Counted from the first letter of the stretch, positions 49,174 to 63,332 are shown. The stretch: 64,000 nt of DNA from Glandiceps talaboti (GCF_964340395.1 NC_135563.1:23390309-23454308), one strand, 5' to 3'. Notes: generated by a model not told the origin, from the sequence alone. Numbers and translations: made by a program.

Positions 49174-50000
49174 AACATCTCTGCCTGAGATACATGTATT
49201 CAGACTTCCTATGTAGTATCTGTTGTTTTATTTTTGTTATGCAAAAGATAGAACAAACAGCTTCTATGGTACTGGATTCTGAATTACAAGGACTGTCGAA
49301 TAGTCCAAATAGGGAACTTGCAATCCTTACTGAGCATGCTCAGACACAAAGGACTATGGGATTATCTGTGGTTATTGTAATACCTAATCTGGAGCTACCG
49401 ATAAAATAAACCTCCCACAATGGTCGGGGTAAATACGAATTGATTATTTGTGGTTGCAAACAATATTGTTTATAATACTAATTGATTAGTATTTATTATC
49501 ACATTTCACATGATGCAACATTCAACATGGCAGGTTTGCAAGTTTCCTATTCTGACATGAGTTTAAGACTAAAGGTGATTCAATAATGATCTCAGTGTGT
49601 GTTTTATACAGAAATGACAGGGCTTTCATTTTTGTGTTGACGATCTCTTTCTTGTTGTATCCATCAAAAAAGTTGTATTCAGAACTCCAGAATGGGTTAA
49701 AAGTAAAGAGTAAACAAAGGGGGGGGGGGGGGGGTTGATTGATAAGTGCTCACAAAAGAGTTGCAGACAACGGAAAAAATCATGTAAAATGCCTGGCATA
49801 TTGCTATTGTTTTGTATTGTTAGAAGTAGATACATTTGCACAGATGAATTTGATATATGTTGAGGAGTCTAACCGTAACCTGAACTCCCTAGCTTGATGA
49901 GAATAATAACTATTGTACTACTTGTATAGCCAAAATGAATTCTTCTTTTGATACCTCACATCAGTTTTGCCAATAAAGTTTTTTGTACATGTATGGTTTT
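49174..50000 (+). other. GPAM 3' UTR with poly(A) signal
   Basis: AATAAA at 49972-49977 followed by a T/G-rich stretch (TTTTTTGTACATGTATGG). A G homopolymer lies at about 49720-49733. The open frame at 49194-49409 is not conserved and is taken as UTR. Confidence 0.6.
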
Positions 50001-50925
50001 GAGATTTCTACATTGTATATTAAATAATTAATACTCTGTTTGCTTTGTTAACCAATGTAAGACTCTTGTCAAAACAGTAAACATTCTTAGTGTAGTCGTT
50101 CATTTGTTAGTACTGCCATGGTCCTACATATCAATGCAATATTATGTTGAACTTTAGAATTTTTGTTTATCATGGCTTATGCCCTTTATCTGTCATAATG
50201 TTGACACATAGTTTGACATGTATGGGATTAGCAGTCCTCTACCGGAGCTATTGTAGCGGGTATTAACCAACTCCTTGTCTGAGTTGCCGCTGAAGTCTTA
50301 TCAGTATTGGATAGTGTAAGACAAAGGGGGACTTAGAAGGTGTGAATTGGGTTGACCTTTGTAGTTCAAGTAAAACCAGTCCGGCAAAGTCAGAAACCAT
50401 ATGCCTGCACATGGAAGTATAGAAGGGGAGCCTCCATGGTCTCAAGAATGAAATGCAAGAGTACGACCCGGACCAAAATAATTTGCCAAAATTACGAGAA
50501 CTTAATTACGGAGAAAAATAGTTGTGGCGAGTAGTATTAAAAATAAGTCATACTACTGTACCATGAATGGAGTAGTGACTGCACAGTAAGGGTTTAAGGA
50601 TGAAGGGCACAACTGTTACCATTCAAAAGAAACGGTAAACATTTAAAAAACGAATTTTACACAGATCTTCAGATGAGCTACACTATAATATTAGACACGT
50701 CTCGTTGTTCAGTCATATCAGGGCTTGTGAATGTTGTATGGCTTATTTCTTCGCCGTGAACACTGCATGCTGTGTGTGTCCTCACCCGAATGTGTACACT
50801 TTTATCTCAGTTATTATCATCACCTAGCCTGGCAAGGGGTGAGACAGTGTGTACTTTATCTTAATCTAGTCTAGCAAGGGTGAGATGGACTAATCCTGCC
50901 ATCCTGTGAACTTGTCGGGCATAAG

Positions 50926-51000
50926 TACAATAGACACCGGTGGAAAGATAAACAACGCGGCTCCGCCTTGTTGTTTATCTTTCCACCGGTGTCTATTGTA
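50926..51000. mobile_element. Perfect 31-bp-arm foldback element
   Basis: TACAATAGACACCGGTGGAA... (50926-50956) is exactly complementary to 50970-51000 around a 13-base GC-rich loop. No mismatches, so young or under constraint. Confidence 0.8.
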
Positions 51001-52430
51001 TACTTCCTTGTATCTAGCCGTATGAAAAGAGAAAAAAGGGCCAATTTATCAAGATGTGTATATAGAATAATTAAAGTCAGACTTAGCAGAATAGCTAGGT
51101 CATCTCTGACATTTTTGTGGTTTTGTTTGCATGAAATGCTAACACAGTAAATACTGTCTGTGTGTACAGAATCTTGCATATCTAGAATGAGGATATTGTG
51201 ATTTTACTACTAAGGAGGTCAAGCTGTAGGCAAACTAAAATAGACAAACAATATTGTTGCGACATGTTGATATAAGCTATCAACAAACATTTATGTAATA
51301 AGGAATTTTTCATCTCACGGCAGATCTCACGAGATCCCGCATGAGCCATTGCATTCATAGCAACCACGCGTGTGAGGATGGTCAAGCTAAAAGTATCAAA
51401 TGCTTAGCAGCACTATTCTTCTCAACATCATTGCACATGGCAATAGCGAAAGCTTGGCCACGATTGCCTGGTTTACAACTGTTGTTGCTAGGCACATTTG
51501 CATAACCCGTGAGATTTGCAACAGGATGTAAAATCCCTTATTGCACTCACAGGAGTATTGTGTCTCTGAAAGTGAAAGCAAGTTTCCCTCGCCTCGTCAA
51601 TGAACATTGATGTAATTACACTCACAGTAGGGTGGTGTTTCTTATAGCAAGTTTTCGTCAAGTGGCCATACATATACAAGATGGCCTCATTCAGTGTTTA
51701 CGCTATCTTGATTACACAGTGAGTATATCCACATAAGCAAGGCACTGCTATCACCAACTTGTGAAATCTACCACATATAATAATGATAGCTTTAGTTTGT
51801 GTTCATATTAGTTTGCTATGGCTTGGTTTCGGCAGTAGTATCCCTGCACTCACCTACACAATAACATACTAATCTGGTAATCAAGGATTCAGTTGACTAA
51901 GATAGACATGAGCTAAAACCATTGTTCAGTGCAGTAGAGTACAGAAGTGGGTGATGATGCTACCTCTATTGTGCAAATCTAATCAGCCTGTGATCAAGAT
52001 ATTGTAAACATTGGAATTACCAAAACAGGCCACCACAAGTTATGTTATAAAGAGACGCCCTACTGAGATTATAATTAAACCAACATCCATTCAATAGTGT
52101 ATCACTGTTATATCAACAGTTTTAGTTTGTGTCTATCTGAGTAAACCGAGACCTTGATTACTACAGTAATATTATCCTTTCAAAAATAAAAAACATGTTT
52201 TTGTTTCCTATTGCACATGTTTGAAATGAGATATTAACCAGTTGTAGACTTGGCTTAAAGGATAGTAACCTAGTATTAGTTGCATCAAGCATATATATCA
52301 CTGAATATAATATACCTAGTGATAATGCTGTGCCATGATTCACTAGAATCAGTCACATGATAGGAAAATAGAATGACTATTTCCCTAGGGAAATAGTTCC
52401 ATCAACTTTTACATGGTCACGTGACTCGTG

Positions 52431-52511
52431 ACTGTGAGTTACCAGAATCACATGCTATTTCCCTCGGCCTTTGGCCTCGGAAAATAGCATGTGATTCTGG
52501 TAACTCACAGT
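52431..52511. mobile_element. 30-bp-arm foldback element
   Basis: ACTGTGAGTTACCAGAATCA... (52431-52460) pairs exactly with 52482-52511; the 21-base loop contains GGCCTTTGGCC. A shorter GGGAAATAG-type palindrome lies at 52377-52398. Confidence 0.8.
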
Positions 52512-52954
52512 CCCTCGGGTGTAATAAACGGGTGCTATAGCCCTCATGGCCAGGCAATATGTGTTCAATATGAACTTGATAGATGTCTTGCTTTGTAATA
52601 TTTTGTCCACGATGTACTTGCCATAGAATTATTTTCATTTTTATCCCAGTTTAGAAAATAAAGCACATGGAGCGTGATTTATTGTAAGTTAACACCTATC
52701 ATATTTTATTTTCAAACTGACAAAATTTACATATTGTAAGTTGTATGATGCAATGCAATGTTTTTTTTTCAAGTTGTCTTTTTATTTGCAAATGAAGTTA
52801 TCATTATTCATTGAACTACAATTATACCTTCAATTACATTTGATCTTTTCAATTGAAATATTTGATATTTGTAACTCTTTTGTGTTGAGTGATGGTTTCA
52901 TGAACAATGTGTACGTGTATATAGAGGATGAAGTGGCACATTCAAGTTGGGAGT

Positions 52955-53280
52955 GAGGCTCACCTAGTAGGACAACTCAGTGTACACATTATACTTACTG
53001 AGCAGCTCACCAAGTAGACTAACTCAGTGTACACATTATACTTACTGAGAGGCTCACCTAGTAGACTAACTCAGTGTACACATTATACTTACTGAGTGGC
53101 TCACCTAGTAGACTAACTCAGTGTACACATTATACTTACTGAGTGGCTCACCTAGTAGACTAACTCAGTTTACACATTATACTTACTGAGAGGCTCACCT
53201 AGTAGACTAACTCAGTGTACACATTATACTTACTGAGAGGCTCACCTAGTAGACTAACTCAGTGTACACATTATACTCAC
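52955..53280. repeat. 47-bp minisatellite (~7 units)
   Basis: CTCACCTAGTAGACTAACTC recurs every 47 bp (52959, 53006, 53053, 53100, 53147, 53194, 53241), followed by AGTGTACACATTATACTTAC and TGAG(T/A)GG. ACTCAGT/ACTGAGT form a small inverted repeat in each unit. Confidence 0.95.
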
Positions 53281-55589
53281 AAACATTTTAAGGAACAAAT
53301 AACAGCAATTTGGAGTGAAAACACTGACAGAGATGGTTGAGTATTTGTAACGAAAGTGGATAACAAAAACCATAGAGTTGTTTTTGATTTATTGATCATC
53401 ACTAAATGTTATCAAATAATTTTCTTATGTCCAAATTCCTTTTGAGGACTCAATTTGTCAGTAGCCGTGATTCAGTATGTTGTTCGAGTTGGTAAAAGGT
53501 AAATGTATTTCAGTATGACATGAAATCCTTAAAAGTATAAAGTTACAGACTGTACCCCTCTAATTAAGTGTACAGACTATTAGAGTACATTAGACTGTTG
53601 CCTGCCAAGGTTACAAAGTTATTATTCCAAGAAAGTAACATAACAGTGTAGAGAGTTCTCCCCAGCCTGGTGTCACACTCTTCATGCTATTGGTGTTTTG
53701 GAAACAGGGTGATATAAAGTATGTATATAGGGTACAGTGTTGTGTAGTTTACCCAAATGATTTACAATGTAGATACAATATATGAAATAATCTGATATAT
53801 CTTACATTAATAGGCATTTCATTGTGTATGAATGAAGTACACTTATAGTATATTAAATCTAATGTCATCATCAAAATACTTTTAACTCATTTCACATTTT
53901 TATATAACATTCACTTTCTATGTTGGAGTAATACGAAGATATACTTGGTATCTCAAGTATTGTGGTCCTTTTAGTGCGAGTTGTGGTTTTCTTTCATACA
54001 GTATCAAAATACTGGAGGGGTAATTACAGATGGAAATGTTGAATACCGTTTAATGTCACACACATCTAACCCTCAAATTTCAGTTTGAATTAGACTTGAT
54101 ATCACAGTCCTACAGTTTCTGTGGCTGTTCTAAATTGGTTGTCTTTTATGACACAATGTCAATTTCTGATAGTTGTTGTAAATTTCAAATCTATTTTTGT
54201 CACTCATTCCAGGGCAAGTAAGTAAACCTATGTCTCTCATACTTTTTTTCCCAGATATTCACTCATTCCAGTGTTCTAACTTTTGGTGATCAGTCAGTCA
54301 ACCAAAGTTTCTCTGCACTTCTTTTAATACATGATATACCCTGTCAACATTAAGAGAAACCAAATTTTACCAGATTTGTCATGGGCTGTGACTTTGAATA
54401 TAGTGAAAACACTGCTGCTATGCAACTGGAAATTGAAAAAAAAAAGTTGTGTTCAGTGAACTATACATGTTTTATCCCCAAAAAATTGTGTTCAAAGTAT
54501 GTTTACTTACCACGACTTATCACATTGTTTGTAACTAACTATGTATTATTAATTTGTACCAGATTCATTTTTACACCTCAGAGTCAGAAATCTGTGGCAT
54601 ACAAGGGATGGAAGAACACGTAACATGCATCACATGTAGATATTGTGTAATTATAAAGAAAAGTTGTAACTAACAAGAAAAGTTTATACAATTTAGTTTT
54701 TTGACTCACATTTTGTCATCTCAAAATTGTTGATATGTCGATGTGAAGCTTTTGTATTGTGTAGAATTTGTAGAAATTGAAATAAAATTACTGAGAAAAT
54801 ATTTGAAATCATGGACTTTGTCTTTTGTTTGACTTCATGCATCTCTAAAAACATTTTTGTAATTCAAATTATGTGAACATCTTTGGGACATGAAGTTGTT
54901 CAGATATGTAGACAGTACAGTTATTCAATGCTGTGGGTGGGGCAGAATTTCTTGTGTCAGAAACCGCGGCCCATTTCTTTCCACCTCATACAGGCTACAG
55001 GAAGCATTCGTTATATGAACCTTTATATAAAGCAGCTACATACACGTCCTTTTCTATTTAAGAAGTAGGGGTTCCGTTCCCTCTGTCAATGTCCTGACAA
55101 CAAAACGGTGCGAACAAAAACGTGTTTCCCCCATTGACGATCGAAATATATGGCTACATTTTAAGATGTTTTTTTTTGTGGCTTCCAGCTACTTTGATGC
55201 ATTGCATGTTATCATGTACAGATTTAAAAATACAAGGTTCCTCTCTTCAAAGACCGTTCACTTCCACCGAATTGAACATGTCAATAAACTACCTTCTCAG
55301 AACATGAAAAAAAATTACTCTGGATGACCAGCCTGTAGTTCTTGTGAGTGAAGGTATAAACCGTAACGATACTATAGTGTATAGGAACTAGACTAGAAAA
55401 ACTTCAGTGCGTGAGTTTTATTTCAATAGCTTTATTTTAACGTACACTGCGCCACCATCGTCGGATTGTATCAATCAATTTATCAGCCGTTTGTGCGCAT
55501 GTGTGAGGGTTAATCGGGGAATGTGATTTGCCACAAATGTAGTTGGGAAAGTGATTATGATGCTTGAGGCCTGTATTTGATTTCTAGGT

Positions 55590-56006
55590 GATGCTCTTGT
55601 TCCCGATCACGTAGGCGAGGCTTTTAGTGGCACAGAACAGCATAACTACGCAGTAGGAAACTTGGACTGGGAAACTTCAAACACTAGTTGTACGGAGAAG
55701 CGAGCGGAGTCTCCAGTGCGTGTTTACACTGTACTTTCCATGAATTCGTATCATCTGTAGCTGCACGCTGTAAACAAATGCAAAATTCACATCAATCTCT
55801 GATTGAAGCCATTCAAATTCCTTCGTGATTGTTCCGAATCAAGCAAACTGATTAGCGTTTTAGTTGCCGACCTTACAGCATTGTACGGGCACCACTTTGC
55901 TAGCTTTTCCCATTTGATTGATTTATCACTCATCATTCCATCTCGAGTGCTTGGTATCAAGAGGAAGACCAGTTCTACAACACAGCCATCGGGATAGCGT
56001 ATTTCG
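55590..56006 (+). promoter_or_regulatory. Weak candidate promoter and first exon
   Basis: CpG content is higher than in the surroundings, and a donor (TTTCG|gtaaga at 56007) with an acceptor-like site (CTTCCTTCCAG at 56423) follows. No coding frame continues across that junction, so if real it would be a non-coding or UTR exon. Confidence 0.2.
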
Positions 56007-57254
56007 GTAAGAACTCGTTTATTTAAATTTCCACCATCCCAAGTGCTTTCAATATTTATAAATGGCTGCTTAGCAACCGATAATTAAATTCATTACGCCA
56101 TTCTAAAAAAATGACATCTCATTCTCAATTTTTGACATGTTATTAATGATAGCATACAATTTTGTATGTGTACAGTACATGCTAAGCAGCTAACAATATA
56201 ATAAAAATGAATCATATTACTGGTCAAGTTATGTTAATTCTGTTTTGCCACAATCCCAAACGAAATGATACGACAAAGTGTTAGCAAAATAAATAATTGA
56301 CTTAATTTCAATAACTTTACAATAACGTAAGCATAATTAACTCGTATTTTTCATACACGTAGATAACATTAGTATATTCTGATTTTAAAATGTTTATTTC
56401 TTTTGAGATCACCTTCCTTCCAGACTGAGTTTCATGTAATCGGGATATGCATCGACAAATACACTAATAGAATACATTATTGTATTTTGAATAGTGTTGA
56501 GAAAATGTTATTTTCCCTTCGAGATACGATCAACATTTTCTATTATTGTCAAAGACACAGATGTTGTAATCGTCAGTTATCTGTTGGATATGTCAAATCC
56601 TGCAGACAAGATGATATTTGAACAGTCGACTCTTAGAAATTGTCCCGCTTCAAATTATACATGTAAAATTCAAACTCCAATATTTGTAAATAATTCTGAT
56701 AGTATTCCCCCTCTAATCGCCAATCTGAATTGTTGTGACTTTATATAAATCTGTGACTTTTTTAATATGAATGTTAGTAGTGGTAAAAGAGGACTTATTT
56801 TTTCGTATGTGCTTTTTGGTAGCAAGTAGTGTAGTAAACATTACATAATTTATATGTGTATGGACTTGAAATGAAAATGAAGTAAAATTACATGGAATTT
56901 TGTCAGGAAATGTTGTTAACAAATCAATGACAACTGCTCTTGTTGAAATGTGGACATACAAAGATTCACATGTTATGATTTGGTTGATTATAAACAATGT
57001 CAGCTGTTGTCTTTATGTCTTTTGAAAGATTAACAACTAAAATAAAAAGATTTTTAGTTTTTCATGACCTGAAATACAGACCTGTTCAAAGACTGTTGTG
57101 ACATAATTTATAGCAAGAATGTTCTGACAGTGACACTATTTAGTTTGGTCAAGGTCTGAAAATACTTCACCCCAAAAAAGAATACTAGAATTAAGTGACC
57201 TGTACTGAGGCCATTCACTAGGCAACTACAGACAGTACACATGTTTTGAATAAC

Positions 57255-57360
57255 AAGAACAACAGAGTGTGTTTGTGTGTGGAACTATCATAATAACTGT
57301 ACCATAGACCCTCGGTGTGTTTGTGTGTGGAACTATCATACTAACAGTACCGTAGACCCT
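57255..57360. repeat. ~53-bp tandem duplication
   Basis: GTGTGTTTGTGTGTGGAACT and ATCATA(A/C)TAAC(T/A)GTACC(A/G)TAGACCCTC occur twice. CCATAGACCCT is the same word seen in the CACGTG palindromes. Confidence 0.8.
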
Positions 57361-59916
57361 CATGTAAGGTCTATGCCAATAGTAAATTAAAAATAGCTAC
57401 TCCTTGTAACCAGTAAAACATCAACCAAGACTGTATGAGATTTTTTCTTTAATTTTCAAAAGTATAGCATATTATGTATTACTGGAAATTGCTGTAGCAC
57501 ACCCTGATGATGTCTCGTCAGCATCAGACAGTGAAAATATAGGATTTGCTTAAAAATGAAGTTTGTGAGTAGAAATTGTTCTTTGATACTATGAACCCAG
57601 AATCCATGACCAATTCATTCTCATAGGAGATGTCGTGTTTTGAATACTAATAACATCTTTGTATTCAGGAGATGTAAAATGTCGTACAGAGTATAAATTC
57701 AATGTCTGTATTTACTCATCTCATTGAAATGCAAAAAAATGCCTTTTCAGACTAGTTTGACCAAAGTAAGAAGTGAAAGGTACAAGATGAATAGCGGAGG
57801 TTACGATTGTCATACATGCTTTTGCTATCTTTTTTATTGTGCATACATATTTTGTAAATTCAGTGTATATACAGTTAATGACTTGGTCTGAATGTAGAGT
57901 GTTAAACAATGACTTCCCTTGACTACATGTATGTGAGTGGCAGCTCAACTTCTTTGTCCAACACATCTTTTGTATCTATACATCCCTGTAGGAAAATCAA
58001 AAAGTGTCAAAACACACATCTTGCCCTGGATTGTTAGATTACAGACTGACCTCGATAACGTTTCCAAATGCTATCGAGTGGTAGCGAAATGAATCACCTA
58101 CCGATTTATATCTCAAGATTAAGTGAATATGTTATCGTGTGATTGATAATTTTAATACTTTGGACAAATTGACACATTTATGTGTTATGTAGGGAAATTA
58201 AAAGGTTTAGGCTAACTGTAAGTTGACACTTTATATACTGCTATTGATGTCAGTCTAGTATTGTAGGCAGCTATCTATCAATTTCAATGGATATCTAGCC
58301 GCCCACTCTCTCTATCCATGAAATGTTCCATTTAGAATGTGAATCAGAATCCGTAATTTGATCCATGCAATCCGGTATACAATTAGAAAGAAGAGACTGT
58401 GTGTAAGGATGGATAGAGTACTTGGGATGCGGGGTCTGAAGAAAGCCAATCCATTTCCGGAATATATAGAGAGAGTGTGTTACATTGTGATGCACTGCAA
58501 AAAGATAGAATGGAGTCTAGTGAACAGTCCAATCAAGCATAGCTTGTTGTGGCTAAGTCACTCTGCCTTGTTATCTCTAAAGAGATTCCAATCCAATCTG
58601 TACGTTGGTAGAGTTCGTAGACTAGTAGTAGTACAGAGTAGTAGTAGTACAGACTACCTTGTGTTGTATCTCATCCTTCTCGTCATACTCAACCTTAGAA
58701 CTCAAGAGCCAGTAGACATCGTTTTTGAATTCTGTTGAAGAATTTGTCTTCACATGCCTCTGAATATCTGCCTATTAGCATTAGATATTTCCCTACATTC
58801 TCTGAGAGAAGGGGCTACCACCATTGATTTCTTGAAAATGAAAAGAAATTCTGAATAACAATGTGTCCTTTTGTTGTGTAGATATTTTTAAAATTGTATT
58901 AAATTCTTAAGAGAAATAGAAATTTAGTTTGTATGCAACCATAAGTGTGTGATTGAAATTGCCAAAAAATGCAGATATTTTGAAAAAGAGAAATACATTT
59001 TAACTATGAAGTAAATATTTTGAGGTCAATTAGCATACATGTTGTAGAATAGTCATTGAATTAGCAATACCAGCACTCTGTAGAAGAAATCTCTAGAGGT
59101 TTTGATTATAAACACTTTGTTCAAAATGGATAAATGTAATTTTTATACAGTACTGTTCTTTTGTACGGTCATTGAGATATTGATAGGTATCAAAAGATGT
59201 ACAGTATATGTTTAATATGTTGACTATAATCCCTGGTAGTAACATTTCTTGCATGCTACACTTGTTAGCATTTTTCCATGTGAAAATTCACTACTAGATT
59301 TCATGCACGACTTGCTTGCTTATAGGAAGGTTATCATGAGATGACTCAGTCATCAGGTCTGTTCAATATATTTTATCAAGATTTAAATCAAGACTGGGCT
59401 TAGCATAATTTATTGCATCTAGCCAGGGGAGGCCGTCAGCAGGAATAAGATTCATTCGATATGCTTCCGTAACTTTTCCGTTCATTTTTCCCATTCATTT
59501 TGTATACCAGGTACGGAAGGCCATACATCAGCAGATTTATTGTGTGTGCAATTTCATATATCTTCACTCAATGCCAAGCATATATATTAATCCAGCAATT
59601 TTCATCTCAGTTGCTATATTTTATTTCTGTATTTTATGTCTATAATTATGAACATTATGATTTTGACAAAATTACAAAACTTTCTGTGGATATTCAACAT
59701 CTGGTTATGTATGGAGATTATGTTTTTTGTAAAACCGACAATAAAACTATTATTTATTAGATGTAATTTGATTAAAAAGGAACGAGAGAGTTAATATAAA
59801 TATAGTCAAACTAAATTGAAGAGTGACTTAGGAAAATATGTCAGTGGTTTCTTTGGTAGATTTGGTATTTTGGTGTCTGTACTTTGGGACATATAAGTTT
59901 TGATTTTATATACTCT

Positions 59917-60105
59917 GGTTGTTCTACATCACAACAACACACATCTACATTTGTATGTCACGTCAATGCATATCTACATCACTGGTTCAGCTGTGTTAGA
60001 AGTATGAGTCAAAAATGACTGTTCAAAATTACTATTACATGTACTTTCCCCTAATTTTCTTTGATATTACTGGTGCTGGTATAATTATGTTATTCTCCAA
60101 TATTT
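59917..60105. repeat. Dispersed repeat B, copy 2
   Basis: Same strand as 13043-13205, with an about 20-base insertion (TTGTATGTCACGTCAATGC) in the middle. Unknown family. Confidence 0.75.
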
Positions 60106-60629
60106 TTCATCATTCAGCCGGAAAATACTTGCTATTCATAATCCGTTGTGAAATCCAAACATTATTTCTGATTCAGAATCTGTTGTGAAATCCAAACTAT
60201 ACATAGTTGAGTAACAGTAATACAAAATTATTTCCAAAATTCAAATGCCATTTTAACAGATTTTTCATACATGTTATCGTCAGTGATTTCATTATTTATT
60301 TCTATAATCATAAATTTATTGAGATAATTTATTTCAGGCATATTTTGGTTGTAAGTTAAACTCAAGTAGAGATTCTTGCACCTGTTTATTTGTTCCTTTC
60401 ACAGGCTGCCATTTATATATTTTGTTTATTTTAATGTCAATTACTTGTGTTATTTTGAATTATATGTAGTGTTTGTTTATGTTTTTGTCACTATTCTTGC
60501 AATTTGTTGTCAAACCTATAAAGAGTACTGGTAATAAATAATAAACAATACAAATAGATAATTCATGGTCATGGGTAATTAATGTGTAAATATTTTACAG
60601 AAAAAGTCATAAAAATCTGTTTTCATATT

Positions 60630-61260
60630 TCAAAACATGATGGTAATCAATGAGACTCAAGGCCATATGTGATAGAACATTAATGTTTTGTAATAAACTT
60701 GATAAAAAGCCTTTAAAACCGTACACTTTATTATTCAATGTTATAAACAGAGGTCATATGATGGAGTGTAATAAATTTTGGACAAAAAATCACCATAAAA
60801 ATATAATAACAGGCTATGTTTTATGGAGTGTTGAAGTTAACATGTAGAAGAAAAAAGAGAAATATCAGTTAAAAATTCAATATTAGTTGTAGCGGAAAAC
60901 TGAAGGCCATATGTCATGAGGAGTTTAACAATTTCGCAATAAAAAATGGAGAATAAAATAGTCGAACAATATGAAATTGATAGCCATATGTTATGTAGTG
61001 TAAAGGCTTAGTGAAAAAGGGGATATTGCTGTAAAAAATCCAAACATTATTGAAAATGAAAAACTAAGGCTATGTGGTGGAGTGTCACATGTAACATTTT
61101 TAAAAAAAAAGAAGTAAAATGAGAAAAATCAATGAAAAAATTCAAACCTTACTAAAAGTGAGTAACTGATAGCCTAATTAAGAAAAAAATTAGATAAATC
61201 AGTGAAAAAATTCTAACGTTATTGAGAGTGAATAACTGATAGCCATATGTGATGTAGACC
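60630..61260. repeat. Highly degenerate tandem repeat (~5 units)
   Basis: The words GGCCATATGTGAT / AGCCATATGTTATGTAGTG and CAGTGAAAAAATTC / AAC(C/G)TTA(C/T)T(A/G)A(A/G)AGTGA recur every 100-150 bp. Purine-rich A-tracts separate the units. An ancient array. Confidence 0.5.
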
Positions 61261-62734
61261 ACAAAACAAAAAGCATGCAAGCTGTAGAGTGAATGAGACA
61301 GACTGATTTGAAGTCTATAATCAAGTCATTGAGTTAGAAAAATGTAGCCTTGGAGAGTGTCAATGTGCGTCATACTGATGGGAACTAAATCCAGGCAAGT
61401 GGTGAAACTAGTGTTTAATAACAACACTGAGAGACTCTATGACTCTTTGTTTGTGTATAGTTTACAGTAAGGCTGAGTCTGATTGACACTTGGCTGTATG
61501 AATTGGTGGGGGATGGGAGGGATGCCTGGACTCAAACAGAATGAGATGAAACACAAACAGATAGATGAACAGACAAATGAATAAGTATACAAAAAATAGT
61601 GCGCCGTGAGAAAAAAAATCATTTGAAATTCAGATTGTATCATGAAGTATAGATACATGTTAATATATCAGAAAGATGACATTAATTTTAGTGACATCGT
61701 CATGACGATATCTCCCATGGTAAGTTCTATTCTGATATGTCTATCTCATAACACCTTAGGTCTTTTAATGAAGAGGTCATGGACTCTACATTAATTTTTA
61801 TGCAGTTTTTCTCTACCTATAATCAATTCTAAAAACATTATTGTATTGATTATTTTCAGATGAATATTATAAAATGTAGCATATAAAGTAATCAGCTTGA
61901 GAGGTATTGGCAAATGGTGACCCTATTTTTTTCTGTTGTAAAACATATAATCCATGAACTTTGACCTTTTCAATTTTGACCAACATTGCACTATCAATAC
62001 TGAATAATTTCATATCGTCAGTGTATTAACTGATTTGTGAATTAGAATGGTGTTCATCTTGAGATGAAGTCTCATTATGTTGATTTGAACACTGCTTGCA
62101 GAAAAAAAATTAATTTGCTATAGTTGAACTCAATCAAGCCATCTTGTTGAAATATCTGTAATAAAAAAAAAATTATGTGGTCCGATTACATTCAATTTTA
62201 GAATAGGTGGGGTACATGTAGGTAGATTTTTTATGTTATTTTATTATATATTTTTTTTCTGAGTGTCTAGTTCAGGTTTTCCATCGTTTTCCAAATGGTC
62301 TCTGTGTTATTTATTTCTTCCCATCAGATGTACAGCCATTACAGATTGAAAGAACAGTTTATATTGTCGTCATTTTCCACATCCACTATTTCTCGTGAGA
62401 CTTCACAATTATTGCGATTTTATTATGTTTTTCTCAAATACATAAAGAACTTTAGGGTTGGCACTGAAAAACTAGGTGGGTTGGGTAACAGGAACCAAAC
62501 AATTATTTTTATTAGGGCTTAGGCATATTGAATGCCATTCGATGGTGATTTTGGTGACAGATTCTTGACCCATGGTAGTTAGACTGTCAAAAAATACACA
62601 AATGATGGAGATGTATATTGATGGAGTCACTGGATTGTAAGTTTTATGATAGGATTGGTTGTATCGTGTATGTTACTTGATGTCAATGTGAATATTGTAT
62701 GACAGAGCAAGAGTTGAGTGAAATGATATCTTTA

Positions 62735-63122
62735 TTACAAGCACCATATCACCTGTGTACATAATAACATAACAGTTGATACCTGTATTACAAGCACCAT
62801 ATCATATGTCCACATATTAACATAACAGTTGATACCTGTATTACAAGCACCATATCACCTGTCTACATATTAACATAACAGTTGATACCTGTATTACAAG
62901 CACCATATCATATGTCCACATATTAACATAACAGTTGATACCTGTATTACAAGCACCATATCACCTGTCTACATATTAACATAACAGTTGATACCTGTAT
63001 TACAAGCACCATATCATATGTCCACATTTTAATATAATAGTTGATATCAGTATTACAAGCACCATATCATATGTCCACATATTAATATAATAGTTGATAT
63101 CAGTATTACAAGCACCATATCA
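62735..63122. repeat. 53-bp minisatellite (8 units, dimeric higher order)
   Basis: TTACAAGCACCATATCA anchors at 53-bp steps (GCACC at 62741, 62794, 62847, 62900, 62953, 63006, 63059, 63112). Units alternate CCTGTCTAC and TATGTCCAC types for the first six, forming a 106-bp unit. Confidence 0.95.
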
Positions 63123-63231
63123 ACACAATGGTGTACCATTGTAAGATTCCTAGAAAGACTTGTGCAAGAGCCCTGGTTTAGCTACATGTACTTATCCTGT
63201 TTATATCACAATGTGTGTTTTTGCTGACTAA

Positions 63232-63332
63232 CCGCTTGTAATGTTAGTACCGAGAAACGACTAACTGCAAGTAATGTTAGAACCAACAAACAACTAACTG
63301 CTTGTAATGTTAGAACCAACAGCAATTACTGC
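63232..63332. repeat. 33-bp tandem repeat, 3 units
   Basis: ACTAAC(C/T)GC(T/A)(T/A)GTAATGTTAG, then (T/A)ACC(G/A)A(G/C)AAAC, three times. Confidence 0.85.

Noticed and set aside
49194-49409. 71-codon frame after the GPAM stop
   Set aside because: Lies between the stop and the poly(A) signal and does not extend the family C-terminus; treated as 3' UTR.
51396-51679. Minus-strand frame with YSCECNKGF, resembling an EGF-like loop
   Set aside because: Only one cysteine cluster, no splice-compatible neighbours and overlapping frames equally open.
58358-58738. 126-codon open frame
   Set aside because: No homology seen, no splice or promoter context, and codon use like flanking non-coding sequence.
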